From Nonomuraea jiangxiensis (GTDB lineage Bacteria > Actinomycetota > Actinomycetes > Streptosporangiales > Streptosporangiaceae): 64,000 bases of DNA. Position 1 is the stretch's first letter, and each line of letters starts with the position of its first letter. Location: assembly GCF_900099965.1 (NCBI RefSeq), contig NZ_FNDJ01000022.1, positions 118,022 through 182,021 of the forward strand, written 5' to 3'. The notes under the pieces are model-generated. The model made no database searches and was not told the origin of the DNA. It saw only the letters and a list, made by a program, of their open reading frames with translations. Below are positions 58,427 through 64,000 of this stretch, piece after piece. A program made the translations under genes and the position numbers.

Positions 58427-59254
58427 TCAGTCGTACAAGTTCGGGTTGAGCCCGGTGAAGAACCCGGCCGACATGATCGACCACAGAGCCCAGCCGATCA
58501 TCAAACCCAGCCCCAACCCCCTGAACCAGGGTCTGCGCATGAAGGCGAGCGCGATGCCCGCGCCCAGACCCACGAGGGCCAGCACGACCGCGCCGACCGC
58601 GAGATAGCGGGCACTGGTGCCGTTGCTGTCCAGGGTGACGAAGAAGAGGACGAAGCCGACCACGAGGTTGACGAGGCTGTAGAGCACCAGGCCGACGAAC
58701 ATCAACCCGATGAGCATGCCCGTGGAACCCCGCGAGGGTGGGGATGTCGGTGCTGCGAATTCGGGTTGCCCATAGGACGAAGACCCGTAGGACGGCTGGC
58801 CATGCGTTCCATCGGCGCGCCGACCTGAGGGATCGACGTCAGGACGCCGGCCTTGGGACAAGCCCTCAGAGAGCTCCTGACCCTCGGACGACTGCCGTCG
58901 AGCAGCCTCTTCCGACCGTCCCTGCGCATGAGACGACTCCCCCGTCCAGCCCTGCGACGACTCCCCCATCCCCATCTGCCCCTGCGACGACTCCCCGACC
59001 CCACGATGCCCGTGAGGCTCTCCCCCAGCCCTACCCCGCACGTGAGACGACTCACCTGGCCCACCCTGCCCGTACGGCGGCTCACCTGGCTCACCCTGCC
59101 CGTGGGACCGCTCGCCCGGCTCACCCTGCCCACGGGACCGCTGCCGCGAGCCGGATGACTCCGGAGGCGGCGGCGACACCTCCTGCTCCTGCGGACCGTC
59201 CGGCTCCCCCGATGAGGATGACGACGATGATGATGACGGCGGCGGTGTGGTCAT
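58427..59254 (-). CDS. Membrane protein with repeat-rich N-terminal domain
   Basis: 275 residues from ATG 59254. The first 170 residues are disordered and full of Gln, Gly, Ser and Glu with imperfect 8-10-residue repeats (GQGEPGE, GESSQGQ, GESSHAQG), starting after a Ser run. Then two or three membrane helices (MLIGLMFVGLVLYSLVNLVVGFVLFFV, AVGAVVLALVGLGAGIALAF) and a short tail. Function unknown; the repeat tract is a plausible surface or scaffold region on the cytosolic side. Confidence 0.75.
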   Translation of the reverse strand: MTTPPPSSSSSSSSSGEPDGPQEQEVSPPPPESSGSRQRSRGQGEPGERSHGQGEPGEPPYGQGGPGESSHVRGRAGGEPHGHRGVGESSQGQMGMGESSQGWTGESSHAQGRSEEAARRQSSEGQELSEGLSQGRRPDVDPSGRRADGTHGQPSYGSSSYGQPEFAAPTSPPSRGSTGMLIGLMFVGLVLYSLVNLVVGFVLFFVTLDSNGTSARYLAVGAVVLALVGLGAGIALAFMRRPWFRGLGLGLMIGWALWSIMSAGFFTGLNPNLYD

Positions 59255-59409
59255 GAGTTCGACGTACCCCCAGACCACGATCACATCAGGGACCGTCGAT
59301 CAACGTCCGACCAATAACTCAGAAACCGTAGGAATCCACCACATCAAGCCCGTAACGCGTGGGACGGGCACCCGCACGACCATCAACTAGGGAATTCACA
59401 ATCACGGCG

Positions 59410-60039
59410 CTACGCACCCTCCGAGTAGTAAAGCGCCGCCTGCACCCGACTTTTCATCCCCAACTTGTTCAACACCCGACTGACATGTGTCTTGGTAGTG
59501 GCTTCCGCCATGTCCAGCTCTCTGGCGATCTCCGCATTGGACAACCCCCGCCCGATGCACGCCAGAACCTCCCGCTCCCGAGGCGTCAGACTGTCCGTGT
59601 CCGCCGCAGGCTCCCGACGGGGCCCCCGCTCGGCGAACTCCGCGATCAGCCTCCGCGTGACCCCCGGCGAGATCAGCCCATCCCCCCGAGCCACCACCCG
59701 AACGGCCTCGACCAGCGACTCGGCATCAGCGTTCTTCAACAGGAACCCGGCAGCCCCGGCGCGTAGGGCCCCGAAAACGTATTCGTCAATATCGAACGTC
59801 GTCAGAATCAGCACATCGCAAACCCCCGCCAACTCCCTGGTGGCCGTGATGCCGTCGAGCCGAGGCATCCGTACGTCCATCAACACCACATCGGGCCGCA
59901 ACTCCCGAGCCATGGCCACGGCCTGTTCACCATCGCCGGCCTCACCAACGACCTCGATGTCACCGACCCCGTCAAGGATCAGAGCGATCCCCGCCCGTAC
60001 GGCCGCATGATCGTCAGCCACCAGCACCCTGATGCCCAT
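59410..60039 (-). CDS. NarL/FixJ-type response regulator
   Basis: 209 residues from ATG 60039 behind GGAGGTGGG. Receiver domain (VLVADDHAAVRAG; phospho-Asp in VVLMDVRMP near residue 53; Lys in FLLKNAD) and LuxR helix-turn-helix (LTPREREVLACIGRGLSNAEIARELDMAEATTKTHVSRVLNKL). Paired with the histidine kinase upstream on the same strand. Confidence 0.95.
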   Translation of the reverse strand: MGIRVLVADDHAAVRAGIALILDGVGDIEVVGEAGDGEQAVAMARELRPDVVLMDVRMPRLDGITATRELAGVCDVLILTTFDIDEYVFGALRAGAAGFLLKNADAESLVEAVRVVARGDGLISPGVTRRLIAEFAERGPRREPAADTDSLTPREREVLACIGRGLSNAEIARELDMAEATTKTHVSRVLNKLGMKSRVQAALYYSEGA

Positions 60040-60134
60040 CCCACCTCCAGCACCCGTCCACACACACGCCAGCCCCTCCGACGAACCCACTCATCACCGA
60101 CCGCCACCCACACACCGGCCCTCCACCCCAGCAG

Positions 60135-61481
60135 TCACTGCCCCGACCCCGCCACCATCCCCGAACCCGAACCCGCACCCGAGTCCGAACCCGAACGTGC
60201 AGCGGAATCCATAACCGAGTCAGCCACCGGCGGATCCTCCCCTCGAAGCACCACGTGACCTGCGGCCGCACGAGTCAGAGTCCCCGACCCACCAGCCGCC
60301 AACGCTGAAGACGTCACCCCACCACCCCTCGCCTCATAGGTCGTCCTCAGCGAAGTAGGCAGCCTGGCCGCAACCCGCCACCCAAGCCCCTGAGGACCCG
60401 CCTCGAAGGCTCCACCGACCAGCGCGGCCCGCTCGCGCATGCCGATCACCCCCGCCCCTGCACCAGCCCCAGGCAGCCGAGCCCCCCGCCCGCCAACAGC
60501 GTTGTCGACGGTGACCGAAACCGACCCGGCCTCGTACGAAACGCCGACAGTCACCGGCGAATCACCATGCTTCAGCGCGTTGGTCAGCGCCTCCTGCAAG
60601 ATCCGATAACCGGCCAGATCAACGGATACGGGCAGTTCCCGGGGCTCCCCCTCCACCCGGAAGTCCACACTCAACTCCGCCTGCCGAACCCTGTCCACCA
60701 AGGTCTCCGCATCGGCCAACCGGGGCCGAGTCGCCTCGGGCTCGTCGCCTTCCTGCCGCAACAGCCCGATGATGGCCCGCATCTCGGACAGCCCCTTGAC
60801 GCTGTTTTCCCGTACGGACTCCATGACCTTGCGAATCGTCGTCCGATCAAGATCCTCACGAGACAGCGCACCGGTGGACTGGATGGCGATGGCGCTGAAG
60901 TGGTTGGCGATCATGTCATGCAGCTCGCGAGCCATCCGGGTGCGTTCGGCCGCGATGGCCGCCTGCCGATCCAGCTCCGCCAGGTGGGCCACCTGCTCGG
61001 CCCGCACCCGCTCGGCGGCGGCCCGATTGCGCTGCTCCCGCAGCACCAGAGCAGTCGTGACAGGCAGGACGAGCACCAAGGCGACCTGCACCCCCGCCGT
61101 AGCCAGCAGTCGCCAGTCCTCGCCGAAGAACCCGGCCACGGCCCCACCGGCAACCGCCAACACGGTAGTGACCCCCAGCAGAACCCGGGCGAACCGAGCC
61201 GGCCCGTAAAGCGCGGCGGCGTACAGGTTGTCGGTGAACACGAGCACAGTCGCCAGCGACGGCCCCACGAACCCGTCCAGCGCCATCCCGAGCACCCCCA
61301 ACCCCAGGCAGGCCAGGGGCGCCCGCTGCCGCACCACGACCCCGACGCAGGTGATGGCCAGCGGCACGCATTGCACCCACTCAGGCACACCACGATCGAC
61401 GGCGCCCCCGCTCGCGATCACGATGATCCCGATGGCGAAGGCCACCCCGGCCCACAACGCCGTCAGCTTCATGCCCCTCAT
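60135..61481 (-). CDS. Sensor histidine kinase (NarX/DesK-type)
   Basis: 448 residues from ATG 61481. Five membrane helices, a HisKA_3 box (RTRMARELHDMIANHFSAIAIQ, phospho-His near residue 192) and an ATPase domain with N-box LQEALTNALKHG; the C-terminal 80 residues are low-complexity Gly/Ser and add nothing known. It is upstream of its response regulator by 95 bp. Confidence 0.92.
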   Translation of the reverse strand: MRGMKLTALWAGVAFAIGIIVIASGGAVDRGVPEWVQCVPLAITCVGVVVRQRAPLACLGLGVLGMALDGFVGPSLATVLVFTDNLYAAALYGPARFARVLLGVTTVLAVAGGAVAGFFGEDWRLLATAGVQVALVLVLPVTTALVLREQRNRAAAERVRAEQVAHLAELDRQAAIAAERTRMARELHDMIANHFSAIAIQSTGALSREDLDRTTIRKVMESVRENSVKGLSEMRAIIGLLRQEGDEPEATRPRLADAETLVDRVRQAELSVDFRVEGEPRELPVSVDLAGYRILQEALTNALKHGDSPVTVGVSYEAGSVSVTVDNAVGGRGARLPGAGAGAGVIGMRERAALVGGAFEAGPQGLGWRVAARLPTSLRTTYEARGGGVTSSALAAGGSGTLTRAAAGHVVLRGEDPPVADSVMDSAARSGSDSGAGSGSGMVAGSGQ

Positions 61482-61571
61482 CCCACCACCATCCGACCCG
61501 GCTTCCCTCCTGCGGAGGGCCAGCCTGTGGATACACCTTTTTATGTATCCACAGGTTCGTTTCCACTGACG

Positions 61572-62153
61572 ATGTGCCAGCCGGAAACAGACCAAAGACT
61601 GAAATGCGTGATTATCGCCATCCTCGTCGCCTGCGAGATCGCCTTCTGGCTCCTCCTCGGCCTGGCGCTGGCCACCCGCTACCTCTGGAAGCGCCGCAAG
61701 CTCAGCACAGCCCTCCTGATCGCCATCCCGTTCCTGGACGTCATCCTCCTGGCGACCGCCGCGATAGACATGAAAGGCGGAGCCACAGCCGACATCACCC
61801 ACGGCCTGGCGGCGACCTACCTCGCCTACTCGATCGTCTTCGGCCACAGCACGATCCGCTGGGCCGACGCCAAGTTCCACCATCGCTACGCCGACGGCCC
61901 CCCAACCCCCAAACCCCCACCAGGCGGCCCCGACCGCACCCGCTACGAGTGGCGCTTCTGGCTTCGCATAGTCCTGGCCTACGCCCTAGCCTGCGCCGTA
62001 CTCCTCGCCCTCACCTGGTGGGTCAACGACCCCTCCCGCACCCGGCCCCTGCTGGAGTTCATGCTCGGCCTGATCAGAGTCCCCGTGATCGCCATCATCT
62101 GGCCCATCAGCCACACACTCTGGCCCCGCAAGATCGAGTCAACGAAGTCATGA
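61572..62153 (+). CDS. Membrane protein, three to four helices
   Basis: 193 residues from ATG 61572. Hydrophobic segments near residues 12-32, 42-60, 68-90 and 135-160, with a Pro-rich loop (PPTPKPPPGGPD) in the middle. Family unclear; many two-component systems of this type have a membrane protein divergent from the kinase. 91 bp from the kinase start. Confidence 0.65.
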   Translation: MCQPETDQRLKCVIIAILVACEIAFWLLLGLALATRYLWKRRKLSTALLIAIPFLDVILLATAAIDMKGGATADITHGLAATYLAYSIVFGHSTIRWADAKFHHRYADGPPTPKPPPGGPDRTRYEWRFWLRIVLAYALACAVLLALTWWVNDPSRTRPLLEFMLGLIRVPVIAIIWPISHTLWPRKIESTKS

Positions 62154-62210
62154 TTGCCGTTTCTGGTTCGAGGCACTGCCCAGAACCCGCTATGCTTGCT
62201 TACGCAGCGA

Positions 62211-62283
62211 GCGGCCGTAGCTCAATGGATAGAGCATCTGACTACGGATCAGAAGGTTAGGGGTTCGAGTCCTCTCGGCCGCG
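62211..62283 (+). tRNA. tRNA-Arg (ACG anticodon)
   Basis: 73 nt: acceptor GCGGCCG/CGGCCGC with discriminator G, D-arm GCTCAATGGATAGAGC, anticodon stem TCTGA/TCAGA with loop CTACGGA (anticodon ACG), T-arm AGGGG-TTCGAGT-CCTCT. No CCA encoded. Confidence 0.96.
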
Positions 62284-62295
62284 CTCCAGGTCAAA

Positions 62296-62327
62296 GGCCC
62301 TCTGGGATCAGCCCAGAGGGCCTTTTT
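62296..62327 (+). terminator. Rho-independent terminator of tRNA-Arg
   Basis: GGCCCTCTGGG (62296-62306) and CCCAGAGGGCC (62312-62322) form an 11-bp perfect stem, loop ATCAG, then TTTTT. Confidence 0.95.
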
Positions 62328-62393
62328 CATGGCCGTACAGCAGCGTCCCCGAAGTTGACCGTCTGATTCGTAGCCAGATGCTCGTTCATCTGA

Positions 62394-63998
62394 GGTTGTC
62401 ACTTCAAGTGTGTAAAGATCGTTCTTGAGAGCTAGAGGCCGGTCTTTACTTGATACGTCCTGGATAGGCGATGTCGAGTTCGATGAGTGCTTCGCGCCAG
62501 CCGATGGTGCGCTGTCCCTCGATCAGGCGGGCGGTGCTGGGCGAGTTCTTGATCTTGCCGGTTTTCTCCTTGTGCACGGCGCGTTCGCGGGCGCGTTTGT
62601 CCTCGATGTTGATGATGGCCAGCCACAGCAGCTTGACCACGGCGTCGTCGCCGGGGAAGTGCCCGCGGGCCTTGGTAACCTTGCGCAGCTGGTAGTTCAG
62701 CGACTCGATGCCGTTGGTGGTGTAAAGCAGCTTGCGGACCGCCGGGGAGAAGGCGAAGAACGGCGTGAAGCGATCCCAGGCGGTCTCGAACACGCGAGCC
62801 GCCTGCGGATACCGCTGACCCCAGACGGAGGCGGTGAAGTCGGCCAGGGCGTCGAAGGCAGCCTCCGCTGTGGGCGCGGTGTAGATCTTCTTCAGTTCTG
62901 CGGCCACCGCGGCGCGGTCGCGGCGGGGCACCGGCCGCAGCGCGTTCCTGATCATGTGCACCACGCAGGTCTGCACGGTGGTGTGCGGAAACGCGGCATG
63001 GATGGCCTCTTCGAAGCCGGCCAGTCCATCGGTGCAGGCGATGACGATGTCGCGCACGCCGCGGTTGCGCAGGTCGTTCATCACCGCGCTCCAGAACCGG
63101 GCGGATTCGCCGGCTGTCGCGCTCTCCAGCGGGGTCTTGGCCAGCCAGATGCCCAGCACGTGCTTCTCGCCCTCGGCGTCGATCCCGACGGCCAGGTAGG
63201 CGGGCTTGGCCTGCACGCTGTGGTTGTCACGCACCTTGACCACGATGGCGTCCAGGAACACCACCGGATACACCGCCTCCAAAGGTCTGCTCTGCCAGGC
63301 GCGGACCTCTTCCAGCACCGCGTCGGTGATGTTGGAGATCGCCTCATGGCTGAGTTCGGTGTCGTAGATCTGGCGCAGGTGGTGCTGGATGTCACGGACG
63401 CTCATGCCGTGCGCGTACAGGCTGATGATCATGTCGTCCAGGCCGCCGGAGATACGGCCGGCCCGCTTGGGCACCAGCACCGGCTCGAACGTGCCGGCCC
63501 GGTCCCGCGGCACGGCCAGCCGGACCGGCCCCACACCGGTCTGCACCGTCTTGCCGATCCTGCCGTTGCGGGAGTTGCCTGTGCCGTGGCCGGCCACCTC
63601 GTGCTTGCCATAGCCCAGATGCGCCGACAACTCGCCCTCCAAGGCGCGCTCCAGCACCGCCTTGACCAACTCACCGAGCATCGAACCCTCTCCCGTCAGC
63701 CGCAGCCCGCCCGCACCGTCGCGAGAACGCTCCAGCAGGACGTCCAGCACCTGATCGCCGAGCAACTCCCGCAGCGGCACCGGCTGCTGCACCGCACCGG
63801 AAGGGGGGTTTTGCCCGCCATGATGAGCAGCCGCCCCCAGCAGCGCCGATGCGTCATCATGCTGGTCTTGCCCCACCGCGGCCAGCGCGGATCTTCCCCG
63901 TGTCGTGGACATGATCGTGTTCTCCCCCGAAATGGTGAATGATCTTTCTAGACTTCCGTCTACGTTTGGTGATCATTTCCACACCTGGAGTGATACCC
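62394..63998 (-). mobile_element. IS256-family insertion sequence
   Basis: The ends are imperfect inverted repeats: GGTTGTCACTTCAAGTGTG (62394 onward) and the complement of the segment ending near 63998 (GGTATCACTCCAGGTGTGG). The transposase fills the element. The target duplication cannot be checked because the window ends 2 bp further on. Confidence 0.85.
62446..63912 (-). CDS. IS256-family transposase
   Basis: 488 residues from ATG 63912 behind GGGGGAG. Motifs: ELSAHLGYGKHE, a first catalytic Asp in VVFLDAIVVKV, CTDGLAGF, and the C-terminal GIESLNYQLRKVTKARGHFP with the catalytic Glu. Full length for the family, no interruptions, so probably active. Confidence 0.96.
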   Translation of the reverse strand: MSTTRGRSALAAVGQDQHDDASALLGAAAHHGGQNPPSGAVQQPVPLRELLGDQVLDVLLERSRDGAGGLRLTGEGSMLGELVKAVLERALEGELSAHLGYGKHEVAGHGTGNSRNGRIGKTVQTGVGPVRLAVPRDRAGTFEPVLVPKRAGRISGGLDDMIISLYAHGMSVRDIQHHLRQIYDTELSHEAISNITDAVLEEVRAWQSRPLEAVYPVVFLDAIVVKVRDNHSVQAKPAYLAVGIDAEGEKHVLGIWLAKTPLESATAGESARFWSAVMNDLRNRGVRDIVIACTDGLAGFEEAIHAAFPHTTVQTCVVHMIRNALRPVPRRDRAAVAAELKKIYTAPTAEAAFDALADFTASVWGQRYPQAARVFETAWDRFTPFFAFSPAVRKLLYTTNGIESLNYQLRKVTKARGHFPGDDAVVKLLWLAIINIEDKRARERAVHKEKTGKIKNSPSTARLIEGQRTIGWREALIELDIAYPGRIK

Positions 63999-64000
63999 CC

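Noticed and set aside
60567..62153. 528-codon plus-strand frame over the histidine kinase
   Set aside because: The first 335 codons are antisense to the kinase and have no domain; only the part from ATG 61572 looks real.
62425..63942. 505-codon plus-strand frame opposite the transposase
   Set aside because: Antisense of an IS256 transposase that has all catalytic motifs.
1..64000. CRISPR array
   Set aside because: No regularly spaced direct repeats with unique spacers were seen on either strand; the repeats found are tandem coding repeats, att copies and the 305-bp pair.

Overview
The window is high-GC actinobacterial DNA. Streptosporangiaceae (Nonomuraea-like) is my best guess, from the gene style only: two conservon-type signalling clusters, a streptogrisin-like protease, a SigE-family sigma factor, many paired oxidoreductase/regulator modules and pSAM2-like integrative elements. 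I ran no database search, so the taxon is an inference.

Layout. 1-8 kb: a PrsW-type protease, then two convergent conservon clusters. The first is complete (histidine kinase, roadblock protein, DUF742 protein, GTPase); the second has only a kinase and a DUF742 protein. 8-22 kb: ordinary chromosomal metabolism and regulation, including xylA-xylB, a B12-binding radical SAM protein, an FMN reductase with a divergent HxlR regulator and a perfect operator-like palindrome, MarR and MerR regulators, MFS and DMT transporters, a secreted S1 protease and three VOC proteins. 22-25.2 kb: a YrhB/Imm35-like protein and three short exported proteins.

25-52.4 kb is accessory DNA stacked against tRNA-Ser(GCT) at 52311-52400 (minus strand). 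Four integrase genes or fragments, all pointing at the tRNA, lie at 50.9-52.2, 37.5-38.1, 34.8-35.0 and 25.1-25.3 kb, and they are more decayed the farther they lie from it. Three are followed by copies of the tRNA 3' half (63-bp att repeats at 38161 and 52304, a 53-bp diverged copy at 35077). I read this as serial insertion of actinomycete integrative and conjugative elements (AICEs). The youngest, 38161-52366, has a KorSA-like GntR repressor with three matching operator palindromes, a NUDIX protein (Pif-like), an FtsK-type Tra, a RepSA-like initiator, Xis and Int. Tra and Int each carry one frameshift as read here. Cargo includes a low-GC P-loop ATPase and immunity-like genes, two of which sit beside copies of a ~305-bp structured repeat. 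The older strata hold a mannose-lectin protein, an alpha/beta hydrolase, an SDR/MerR pair, a secreted GH5-like enzyme, LuxR and LysR regulators, and transposase and regulator fragments.

52.4-64 kb returns to chromosomal genes: a cluster of DnaA-box-like 9-mers, YceI/MarR, a sigma factor, a Cys-rich protein next to a MauE-like membrane protein, an AAA ATPase, a MaoC dehydratase, a two-component system and tRNA-Arg(ACG). The window ends with a complete IS256-family insertion sequence.
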